Assembly: GCF_001418225.1 (NCBI RefSeq)
Contig: NZ_LIPT01000006.1
Coordinates: forward strand, 146,596-210,595
Reading direction: 5' to 3'
DNA length: 64,000 bases
Origin: Pannonibacter indicus
GTDB lineage: Bacteria > Pseudomonadota > Alphaproteobacteria > Rhizobiales > Stappiaceae
Shown here one piece after another: positions 51,162-58,110 of the stretch. The translations under genes were made by a program, and so were the position numbers. Each line of letters starts with the position of its first letter. The first letter of the stretch is position 1. Below the pieces are notes generated by a model. That model was not told the DNA's origin. It made no database searches and saw only the letters and a program-made list of their open reading frames with translations.

Positions 51162-51185
51162 GCATGTGTGGAATTCCACACATGC
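51162..51185. promoter_or_regulatory. Perfect 24-bp palindrome, probable activator site
   Basis: The site has twelve-base arms (GCATGTGTGGAA and its exact inverse) with no spacer. It lies between the TAXI gene start (177 bases away) and the end of the response-regulator gene, at the distance of an upstream activating sequence. The core TGTGGAATTCCACA has the TGTG/CACA form of many dimeric regulator sites. Confidence 0.6.
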
Positions 51186-51226
51186 GCAGGTCATCCGGCC
51201 CATCTGAACAGAACTGACGCCTTGCC

Positions 51227-52576
51227 CTACTCGCGGGCATCCAGCGCAAGACTCTTGTCGAGCCCGTATTTCTGCATCTTTTCGTAAAGCGTCTTGCGCG
51301 AAATGCCGAGCTGTTCGTAGACCGGTTTCAAAGCCCCGCCATGAGCCGTGATGGCATTGGCAATGAGCTGCCGCTCATAGGCGGCCACCTTGTCGGCCAG
51401 CCGGGTCGAGGGCGCATCCTGAGCCCCGGCGCTGTCCAGTCCGGTCTCCAGCCCCAGCACCAGCCGGTCGGCCGCATTGCGCAGCTCGCGCACATTGCCC
51501 GGCCAGTCACGCCCGGCGATTTCCGACAGGACCTCCGGCGCCACTTCCAGATCCTCGCGGCCATAGCGTGCACAGGCCTCCCGCACCAGATGCAGGAACA
51601 GAAGCGGAATATCCTCCCGCCGCTGCGCCAGGGACGGAACGCGGATGGTCGCCACATTCAGCCGGTAGAACAGGTCGGCGCGGAACCGCCCGGCCGCCAC
51701 TTCCGCCGCCAGATCCACCTTGCTGGTCGCCAGAAACCGCAGGTCCAGCGGCACGGCCTCATTGGAACCGAGCCGGGTGATCGTACGCTCCTGCAGCACC
51801 CTGAGAAACTTGGCCTGCAGGTCCACCGGCATGGAGCCGATCTCATCCAGCAGGATTGTGCCTCCCCGCGCATGCTCGAACTTGCCGTAACGCGCGCGCA
51901 GCGCCCCGGGAAAGGCTCCCGCCTCATGGCCGAACAGCTCGCTCTCGATCAGCGTTTCCGGCAGCGCCGCGCAATTGATGGCAATGAACGGTCCCTTGGC
52001 GCGGGCGCTGATGTCATGCAGGCTGCGGGCGACGACTTCCTTGCCCGCCCCCGTCTCGCCAATGATCAGCGCATCCGCATCGCTGGCGCCGATGGCCCGC
52101 AACCGGTAGCGCAGATCGACCATCACCGGGGTGCGGCCCGGCAGGCGCGTCTCGATATCATCACGCTTGCCTGCAACAGCCCTGAGGCGGCGGTTCTCCA
52201 GCACCAGTGCCCGCCGGTCCAGCGCATGGCGCGCCACACCCGCAAGCGCCTGGGTGGTGAAAGGCTTCTCGATGAAGTCATAAGCCCCTTCGCGCATGGC
52301 CTTCACGGCCAGTTGCACGTCGCCATGGCCGGTCACCAGGATCACCGGGATCTCGTGATCCAGCTCCCGGATCCGTTGCAGCAGCGTCATACCGTCCATG
52401 CCCGGCATGCGTATGTCGCTGACCACAATCCCGTCGAAGCCGAAGCCGGTGCGTGCCAGCACTTCTTCTGCGGAGGAGAATGTCTTGACCTGCAGCCCGT
52501 AGAGCTCCAGCGCCTGACTGGTGGAGAGGCGCAGATCCTCCTCATCATCAACAAGCAGAACCACGCCGGAGTTCAT
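51227..52576 (-). CDS. Sigma-54-dependent response regulator, DctD-like
   Basis: The 449-aa NtrC-class regulator has a receiver domain (LLVDDEEDLR, phosphoacceptor Asp in VVSDIRMPGMDG, Lys in IEKPFTT), a central AAA+ domain and a Fis-type HTH (AITAHGGALKPVYEQLGISR, then KTLYEKMQKYGLD). The AAA+ domain shows Walker A IGETGAGKEVVARSLH (about 170), GAFPGA in place of GAFTGA (about 222), Walker B TILLDEIGSM and RFLATSK. Such proteins activate sigma-54 promoters for C4-dicarboxylate-type transport. It overlaps the kinase gene by four bases and lies just upstream of the TAXI-TRAP genes. Confidence 0.92.
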   Translation of the reverse strand: MNSGVVLLVDDEEDLRLSTSQALELYGLQVKTFSSAEEVLARTGFGFDGIVVSDIRMPGMDGMTLLQRIRELDHEIPVILVTGHGDVQLAVKAMREGAYDFIEKPFTTQALAGVARHALDRRALVLENRRLRAVAGKRDDIETRLPGRTPVMVDLRYRLRAIGASDADALIIGETGAGKEVVARSLHDISARAKGPFIAINCAALPETLIESELFGHEAGAFPGALRARYGKFEHARGGTILLDEIGSMPVDLQAKFLRVLQERTITRLGSNEAVPLDLRFLATSKVDLAAEVAAGRFRADLFYRLNVATIRVPSLAQRREDIPLLFLHLVREACARYGREDLEVAPEVLSEIAGRDWPGNVRELRNAADRLVLGLETGLDSAGAQDAPSTRLADKVAAYERQLIANAITAHGGALKPVYEQLGISRKTLYEKMQKYGLDKSLALDARE

Positions 52577-54447
52577 ACGGCCACCTCTTGCAAAGTCCCG
52601 GCGCCCGCTTCCACCTGCGCCTGCATAAGCCCGATACGGAACAGCGCCCCGCCCCCCGGCCTTGGCAGAACGGCGAGACTGCCACCGAAGTCCTTGATGA
52701 TGTTATAGGAAATCGAAAGGCCCAGACCAAGGCCCTTGCCGACACCCTTGGTGGTGAAAAAGGGATCGAAAATCCGCTCGATGATTGCCGGCGGCACACC
52801 GGGCCCCCGGTCGCCGATTTCTATGACGATATGGCTCCCCTCCTCACGGGCGCGGAGCATGATCTCCCGGTCCTCAAGCTCCTCGACCGCATCACAGGCA
52901 TTGGTCAGAATGTTGACGAGCACCTGCTGCAGGCGCACCGGACCGCCGCGCACCGGCGGAAGGCCCGCAGGAATGCTGGCATTCACGGTTGCACCGGCCG
53001 AAGCCAGCCGGGCCGAGACAATTTCCAGAGTATCACGGACAGCATCCTCGATCCGCACCGCCCCAAGCCGCTCGTTCGGCTTGCGGGCAAAATTGCGCAG
53101 ATGCCGTGAAATCGACGCCATCCGGTCGATGAGCTTGGAAATGCGGCCGAGATTGTCCAGCGCCTCCGCGATGCGGTTCCGCTCGATCAGCAGGGCGGCA
53201 CTGTCCGCATAGGTCTTGGCGGCGGCCAGCGGCTGATTGAACTCATGCGAGAGGGCCGCTGACATCTGGCCGAGCCCGGCGAGCTTGCCGGCCTGGATCA
53301 GATCGGCCTGGGTCTGGCGCAGCTGCAGGTTCACCCTTGCAAGATCGGCCGTGCGCTCCTCCACCCGCCGCTCCAGTTCCGCCTGCGCCTCGATCTGCAT
53401 GAACATGCGCTCCTGCAGCCGGGCGCGGCGCTGGATGACGGCGGAGCCCCCGAGCACGGACAGGCAGAGGAACAGGAGAATGGCGACAAGACTGGTGCGC
53501 GCCTGGGTGTGGATCGAGGCCGTGTCGAGCAGCACCTTCACCGTCCAGTCGGCTCCGGGCATGTAATGCTCGAGCATCAGATATTCACGGCTGCCGCCGG
53601 TCTGGCTGCCGGACTGGCCGCCGGTTTGACTGCCGGTTTGACTGATGGTCATCAGATCATGCCCGGCAAAACTGCTGCGCGCCACCGGCAGCTCCCGCAG
53701 GATCGCGTCGGAATAGCGGCGGGATTCTTCTGTCCGGCTCAACCGCTCCTGGGTCAGCGGCAGCACCGAGGCATAGAGCCATTCGGGATTGCCGGTCATG
53801 AAAATGATGCCTTCCGGATCCGAAACGAGGATCTTGTATTCGCCGCCCTGCCAGGAGCTTTCGATGCCTTCGATATCGACCTTGAAGACAATCACCCCGC
53901 GGATTTCTCCCGAGACCCGGACCGGTGCCGAAAAGTAATAGCCGCGCTTGGCCGAAGTGGTGCCAAGGGCATAGAAGCGCGCCGGCCGCCCGGCTGCAGC
54001 CTCCTGGAAGTAGGGGCGGTAGCTGAAATTCTCGCCGACGAAACTCGCCGGCCCGTCAAAATTGCTGGCGGCGATGGTCGTGCCATCCATTGTCATGACA
54101 TAGATGTCGGAGGATTCCAGCAGCGTGTTGATGTCCTTGAGATACTGGTTTGCCAGCTGGCGCAGGCCGGCATTGTCCGGATCCATCAGCAGATCCTTCA
54201 TGTCCTGATGATCGGCGATCAGGGTCGGCAGCGGCTCATAGCGGCTGAGATGGCCGCTGAGGGCTGCGACCGCCAGACGCAAGGCACTGCCGGCCTGCAG
54301 CGAGGCCTCCTGCATGAAATGCCGTGTCAGGGTCCTGTCGCCGATCGTCACAAGCGCCAGGGCCGAAAGCCCCAGCAGCACGATCAGCGCCGCAATCATC
54401 CGCCGCGCTGCAATGATGCGTCTTTCAGGAGATATTGCATCAGCCAT
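52573..54447 (-). CDS. Membrane sensor histidine kinase, DctB-like
   Basis: The 624-aa kinase has a first helix (about 17-37, MIAALIVLLGLSALALVTIGD), a large periplasmic PDC/Cache sensor (NQYLKDINTLLESSDIYVMTM, SYRPYFQEAAAG, FYALGTTSAKRGYYFSAPV), and a second helix (SLVAILLFLCLSVLGGSAV). A coiled linker follows, then H-box ALSHEFNQPLAAAKTYADSA (His about 400) and the HATPase domain with NILTNACDAV and GDRGPGVPP. The PDC pattern matches DctB, which senses C4-dicarboxylates. An SQTG-repeat insert lies in the periplasmic part. Start at 54447 (MADAISPERR) gives GGACCTGA as the upstream site. Overlap ATGA with the regulator gene. Confidence 0.92.
   Translation of the reverse strand: MADAISPERRIIAARRMIAALIVLLGLSALALVTIGDRTLTRHFMQEASLQAGSALRLAVAALSGHLSRYEPLPTLIADHQDMKDLLMDPDNAGLRQLANQYLKDINTLLESSDIYVMTMDGTTIAASNFDGPASFVGENFSYRPYFQEAAAGRPARFYALGTTSAKRGYYFSAPVRVSGEIRGVIVFKVDIEGIESSWQGGEYKILVSDPEGIIFMTGNPEWLYASVLPLTQERLSRTEESRRYSDAILRELPVARSSFAGHDLMTISQTGSQTGGQSGSQTGGSREYLMLEHYMPGADWTVKVLLDTASIHTQARTSLVAILLFLCLSVLGGSAVIQRRARLQERMFMQIEAQAELERRVEERTADLARVNLQLRQTQADLIQAGKLAGLGQMSAALSHEFNQPLAAAKTYADSAALLIERNRIAEALDNLGRISKLIDRMASISRHLRNFARKPNERLGAVRIEDAVRDTLEIVSARLASAGATVNASIPAGLPPVRGGPVRLQQVLVNILTNACDAVEELEDREIMLRAREEGSHIVIEIGDRGPGVPPAIIERIFDPFFTTKGVGKGLGLGLSISYNIIKDFGGSLAVLPRPGGGALFRIGLMQAQVEAGAGTLQEVAV
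53591..53645. repeat. Short coding repeat (SQTG/SQSG) in the DctB-like sensor
   Basis: On the minus strand this stretch codes SQTGSQTGGQSGSQTGG, built from imperfect 12- to 15-base repeats of TCAAACCGGC type. It lies between the last sensor strand and the membrane helix and looks like an expanded flexible linker. Confidence 0.7.
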
Positions 54448-54528
54448 CAGGTCAGGTCCTCTTCGGGCAGAAGATACCGTGGCAGGCGGAGGTTTCCAAT
54501 GGCAAGCCAAGGCCGCAGCTGCTGCCCG

Positions 54529-55359
54529 TCAGAAACCGGCGCCCTTGCGGAACCGCGCGGGCGGAAGTCCGGTGAGACGGCGGAAGTCACGGGAGAAATG
54601 ATAAGGATCGGCATAGCCGCAGGCGGCGGCAACCTCTGCCACGGAGCCGGAGCTTTCCGTCAGCACCCGCTTGGCGGCGGTGATGCGCTCATGGCGCAGG
54701 AAATCCATCGGCGTCGTGCCCGTAGCCGCCCGGAAGGCCCGGAAAAGCTGGGAGGGGCTGAGCCCTGTCAGCGCCGCCATGTCCCCGATCCGCCAGGGAT
54801 GGGAAAGACTGACACGCAGGCGCTCCATCAGCGCGGCGATACGGGGATCCTGCGTGCGCCCTCCATCCGCCGGGCGCCCGGCCGCCAGCCGTGAAACAAT
54901 GAGTGCCACTTGCGCATTCACCAGGGCATCCACCGCAGGCCCGCCCTGCTGTGCCAGCCGCAGCACAGCCGCAAAGGCAGCTTCCATGTCCCTGCAGGCC
55001 TCAGGCAGAAACAGCGGCTGGCGCGCCACATCCAGCACCCGGTGCAGCGCATCAAGCCCCGCGCCGCGCAGACCCATCCAGTAATAGCGCCAGCGGCCCT
55101 CCCCCGCCGCGCCATGCGCATAAGGCCTTGATGTGTCGAGCCAGGCGACCATGCCCGGCAGGACCGTGTGCGTGGCACCGCCCGTCTCGATCCAGCCCTG
55201 CCCTTGCGTGGCGATAAGCAGCACGTGATCACGGTAGCGCTTGCGCGTCGGCTCGGCGCCGGGCAGCGCCAGCCCGTGACCGGCCGCCTGCAGCGCATAG
55301 GGCAGCACCGCCGCCAGCGCACCAGGGGTGTGAAAGGCAATCTCTTCACGCTCGTCCAT
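54529..55359 (-). CDS. AraC family transcriptional regulator
   Basis: The 276-aa protein has an N-terminal cupin-like effector domain (residues 20-130, with GQGWIETGGATHTVLPGMVAWL) and a C-terminal double HTH. HTH one includes WRIGDMAALTGLSPSQLFRAFRAATG. The AraC signature RVLTESSGSVAEVAAACGYA and DPYHFSRDFRRLTGLPPARFR closes the domain. It is divergent from the P450 gene (111 bases between), so it most likely controls P450-ferredoxin expression. It points toward dctB but a gap of 81 bases separates them. Confidence 0.9.
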   Translation of the reverse strand: MDEREEIAFHTPGALAAVLPYALQAAGHGLALPGAEPTRKRYRDHVLLIATQGQGWIETGGATHTVLPGMVAWLDTSRPYAHGAAGEGRWRYYWMGLRGAGLDALHRVLDVARQPLFLPEACRDMEAAFAAVLRLAQQGGPAVDALVNAQVALIVSRLAAGRPADGGRTQDPRIAALMERLRVSLSHPWRIGDMAALTGLSPSQLFRAFRAATGTTPMDFLRHERITAAKRVLTESSGSVAEVAAACGYADPYHFSRDFRRLTGLPPARFRKGAGF

Positions 55360-55470
55360 TATGCGCTGACGATGCGGCGCCTTGCGAGTTTTGTCCAGTT
55401 TTTGCGTTGATCCTGCATTTCCGCCCGGATTTTATGAAGCTATCTTCCGCCCCTTGAGGGAGATTTTGTC

Positions 55471-56730
55471 ATGTCAGGTTCCGTAGCCGGCGCAGCGCCG
55501 TCACAGGGTGAGTTTGTCTTTGCGCCGCTGGAGCCTGCCTTTGCGGCGGATCCCTATGCCGCCTATGCGCAGCTGCGGGCGCGCGAGGGGCTGACATGGT
55601 TCCCCGATTTCAAGATCCATCTCGCCTCCCGCTTCGAGGATGTGTCCGCCATCGTCATGGACAAGCGCATGGTGCGCTCGCTGGACGGGCTGGTGAGCCC
55701 CGAGGAGATCGCCGCTGAAAAGCGCGCCGGAAACTGGCACGACATGCCCCACCATTCCCGCTTCGTGCAGTTCAGCCTGCTGGACAGTGACGGCGAGGTG
55801 CATGACCGGCTGCGCAAGGCCGTGTTCCGCCTGTTCACCCCGGCCATGATCGCAAGGCTGCGCGACAGCATCCAGTCCTACGTGGACGGGCTGGTGGACC
55901 GCCTGCTGGACCAGCGGGACATCGACTTCGTGGAAGATCTGGCGGCGCAGGTGCCGGGGCATATCATCGGGCGGCTGCTTGGCGTGCCGGATGAGGACTG
56001 CCCGCAGCTGCGCATCTGGTCCGAGAATATCGTCCAGTTCTTCGACATCGACCGGTCGGACGCCCGCAAGCAGCTGGCCGAAACCGCGACCACCGAGTTC
56101 TACACCTATCTCACCGCGCTGAAGGCAGAGCGGCAGAAGGCCCCGCGCGAAGACCTGATTTCCGAGCTGATCCGCGCCGAAGCCTCGGGACAGTTCACCG
56201 AGGACGAGTTCATCTCCACCTGCATGCTGATCCTCATGGCCGGGCACGGCTCCACCATCGACGTGCTGGGCTCAGGCATGCACTGCCTGTTCCGCTTTCC
56301 GGACGAGCGGGAGAAGCTGAGGGCAGATCCCGGCCTGCTGCCCACCGCCGTGCAGGAGATGTTCCGCTTCGAGGCGCCCCTGCCCTTCTTCCACCGCTAC
56401 GCCACGGAAGACGTGACCATCGCCGGCACTGCCTATCCGCGCGGGACGAAATTCGGCCTGCTCTATGGCGCGGCCAACCGCGACCCTGCGGCCTTTGCCG
56501 ATGCGGACCGGTTTGACGCAGGCCGCAAGCCCAACCGGCATCTGGCCTTTGGCGGCGGCGCGCATTTCTGCCTGGGCAACCATCTGGCGCGGCTGGACAT
56601 GGAAATCATCTTCGCCACCCTGCTGCGCCGCTGCGCAAGGCTGGAGCTGGCGGAAGACCAGGTGGACTACAAGCGCGGCCTTTCCGTGCGCGGGCCCAAG
56701 CGCCTCAACCTGCATCTGGCTCCTGCCTGA
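55471..56730 (+). CDS. Cytochrome P450
   Basis: The 419-aa soluble bacterial P450 monooxygenase has the heme-thiolate loop FGGGAHFCLGNHLAR (Cys about residue 367), the K-helix EMFRFEAP (ExxR), the PERF-like FDAGRKPNRH and an I-helix ILMAGHGSTIDVLG. In the I-helix the usual acidic residue before the alcohol residue is Gly (AGHGST rather than AGHET). It is followed after 29 bases by a [2Fe-2S] ferredoxin gene, the likely electron donor; no ferredoxin reductase is nearby. The AraC regulator is divergent upstream. Substrate cannot be predicted. Confidence 0.93.
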   Translation: MSGSVAGAAPSQGEFVFAPLEPAFAADPYAAYAQLRAREGLTWFPDFKIHLASRFEDVSAIVMDKRMVRSLDGLVSPEEIAAEKRAGNWHDMPHHSRFVQFSLLDSDGEVHDRLRKAVFRLFTPAMIARLRDSIQSYVDGLVDRLLDQRDIDFVEDLAAQVPGHIIGRLLGVPDEDCPQLRIWSENIVQFFDIDRSDARKQLAETATTEFYTYLTALKAERQKAPREDLISELIRAEASGQFTEDEFISTCMLILMAGHGSTIDVLGSGMHCLFRFPDEREKLRADPGLLPTAVQEMFRFEAPLPFFHRYATEDVTIAGTAYPRGTKFGLLYGAANRDPAAFADADRFDAGRKPNRHLAFGGGAHFCLGNHLARLDMEIIFATLLRRCARLELAEDQVDYKRGLSVRGPKRLNLHLAPA

Positions 56731-56759
56731 GCCTTCAGCTTCCAATTGGACACGCCCCC

Positions 56760-57080
56760 ATGCCCCGTATCATCTTCCAGTCCGCCGATGGCACCCGCAC
56801 CGAAGTGGAGGCCGCAAGCGGCCAGAGCCTGATGAGTGCCGCCGTTGCCCATGGCATCGAGGAAATCGCCGCCGAATGCGGCGGTGCCTGCGCCTGCGGC
56901 ACCTGCCATTGCTACATCCCCGAGGGACAGGGCATCGCCCTGCCGGAGGCGGAAGAGATGGAACTGGCGATGATCGAATGCGTCATCGATCCCCGCCCGC
57001 AAAGCCGCCTCACCTGTCAGGTCACCGTCAGCGAGGCCATGGACGGCCTGGTGGTGGAGCTTCCAGCAAGCCAGCACTGA
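56760..57080 (+). CDS. [2Fe-2S] ferredoxin (adrenodoxin/putidaredoxin type)
   Basis: The 106-aa ferredoxin has cluster ligands Cys40, Cys46, Cys49 and Cys86 in C-x5-C-x2-C-x36-C (ECGGACACGTCHCYI then RLTC), the vertebrate-type/putidaredoxin pattern. Residues between them include the acidic loop PEAEEMELAMIECV that docks redox partners. It lies 29 bases after the P450 gene and probably transfers electrons to it. Extra cysteines (44, 51, 74) are common in this family. The gene ends just before a dispersed repeat copy. Confidence 0.95.
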   Translation: MPRIIFQSADGTRTEVEAASGQSLMSAAVAHGIEEIAAECGGACACGTCHCYIPEGQGIALPEAEEMELAMIECVIDPRPQSRLTCQVTVSEAMDGLVVELPASQH

Positions 57081-57085
57081 AGCCG

Positions 57086-57174
57086 GCTCTCGATGAGCTT
57101 GACCGATCAGGAACCGGTCAAGCCCGTGCGGCGCCTGAGCAATTTCAAGGCGTGAGGCGGCAGATGGCATCTGG
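57086..57174. repeat. Dispersed intergenic element, copy 5
   Basis: CTCTCGATGAGCTTGAC and a hairpin GACCG-ATCAGGAAC-CGGTC are followed at once by AAGCCCGTGCGGCG, then CCTGAGCAATTTCAAGGCGTG. The final hairpin is decayed (GAGGCGGCAGATGGCATC). It lies between the ferredoxin gene and the vapBC operator. Confidence 0.7.
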
Positions 57175-57175
57175 T

Positions 57176-57220
57176 AAGGATATGAATTTCAGGATATGAT
57201 AATATCCTTGAAAGGATATG
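57176..57220. promoter_or_regulatory. GGATAT repeat array, probable VapBC operator
   Basis: There are four copies of AGGATAT. Three are direct (57177-57183, 57191-57197, 57213-57219) and one is inverted (ATATCCT at 57202-57208). The middle pair forms a palindrome AGGATAT-GATA-ATATCCT. The array ends six bases before the vapB start, so VapB/VapBC binding here would autoregulate the operon. Confidence 0.7.
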
Positions 57221-57225
57221 CTGCC

Positions 57226-57468
57226 ATGCCGCTCTACATCAAAGACCCGGAGGTCGACAGGCTCACCAATGAGCTGATCGGCCTGACCAAGTCAAGCAAG
57301 GTCGATGCGGTCAAGGATGCCCTCAAGAGCGCCATCGCCAATAAACGGGCCAATCTCCCGATCCGCGAAAAGCTGGCAAAGACCTTTGCCATGATGCATG
57401 CGCTTGGACCACTGGCACCGGGAGACCACAAGCAGGAAACCGATGAGATGTGGGGTGAGAACGGCTGA
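57226..57468 (+). CDS. vapB: VapB-family antitoxin (Rv0623-like)
   Basis: The 80-aa antitoxin opens MPLYIKDPEVDRLTNELIGLTKSSKVDAVKDAL, the typical ribbon-helix-helix start of the PSK/Rv0623-type VapB, followed by a toxin-binding tail (IREKLAKTFAMMHALGP, DHKQETDEMWGENG). The start at 57226 is favoured over an ATG ten codons earlier by the GAAAGGATA site and the family start. Its stop overlaps the toxin ATG by one base (TGATG). The GGATAT array immediately upstream is its likely operator. Confidence 0.9.
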   Translation: MPLYIKDPEVDRLTNELIGLTKSSKVDAVKDALKSAIANKRANLPIREKLAKTFAMMHALGPLAPGDHKQETDEMWGENG

Positions 57469-57908
57469 TGCTGTTTATTGATGCCTCTGTCATCGTCGCA
57501 ATTCTCGCCCAGGAGGAAGATGCAGGCGCGCTTCTGGACCGCCTCGAGGCGGATGGTGGACCTTACTACATCTCCTCCATCGTCCGCATGGAGGCGACAC
57601 TGGCCTTGACCCGCCGGATGGCAGAGGCCACCGGCAGGGATATGCCCGCGACCACCCAGATGATGCTGAAGGCGCGCAGTCTGGTCGAACAGTTCGCCTT
57701 GGACCTCGACTGCAAGGAAGCCATGATTTCCGGCGATGTCGGGTCCAAGGCGCTCGATGCAGCCCTGCAGTTCGGCAAGATCATGAACCACCCGGCGCGC
57801 CTGAACATGGGCGACTGCTACAGCTACGCTTGCGCGAAAGCCTACCGCACGAAGATCGCCTACAAGGGTGATGACTTCACCCATACGGATCTGGGCTGGC
57901 CAGTCTAG
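57468..57908 (+). CDS. vapC: VapC-family PIN toxin (ribonuclease)
   Basis: The 146-aa PIN-domain ribonuclease has the acidic metal-binding residues at the usual places: Asp in MLFIDASVIVAIL (residue 5), Glu in RMEATLAL (about 43), Asp in NMGDCYSYACAKA (about 114) and Asp in KGDDFTHTDL near the end. Such toxins cleave RNA, often tRNA or rRNA. No disruption is seen, so the vapBC pair appears intact. A hairpin terminator follows about 50 bases after the stop. Confidence 0.92.
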   Translation: MLFIDASVIVAILAQEEDAGALLDRLEADGGPYYISSIVRMEATLALTRRMAEATGRDMPATTQMMLKARSLVEQFALDLDCKEAMISGDVGSKALDAALQFGKIMNHPARLNMGDCYSYACAKAYRTKIAYKGDDFTHTDLGWPV

Positions 57909-57957
57909 GTTGGCCTATCTGGACCGCCCCATCCGCTGACGCGGAAACCAGCAGCAC

Positions 57958-57984
57958 AAGCCCACGCATGCGGGCTTCTCTCCT
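57958..57984 (+). terminator. Hairpin terminator after vapBC
   Basis: AAGCCC and GGGCTT flank ACGCATGC, followed by CTCTCCTCTT. The stem is short and the tract pyrimidine-rich rather than pure T, so efficiency may be moderate. Confidence 0.5.
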
Positions 57985-58110
57985 CTTCCGGGTGAAACAG
58001 TGCCGTGCATCAGGCACTCCGGATGGCTTGCCAGATTCAACAGGGAGACTCGCTGCAGCTTTCAGGCTATAGGTGGATATGTTCACGTTTTACCCCAAGC
58101 CTGCCAAGTG

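Noticed and set aside
57909..58110. LexA box ahead of imuA
   Set aside because: GTTC at 58081 has no partner GTTC seven bases later; the site is not convincing.
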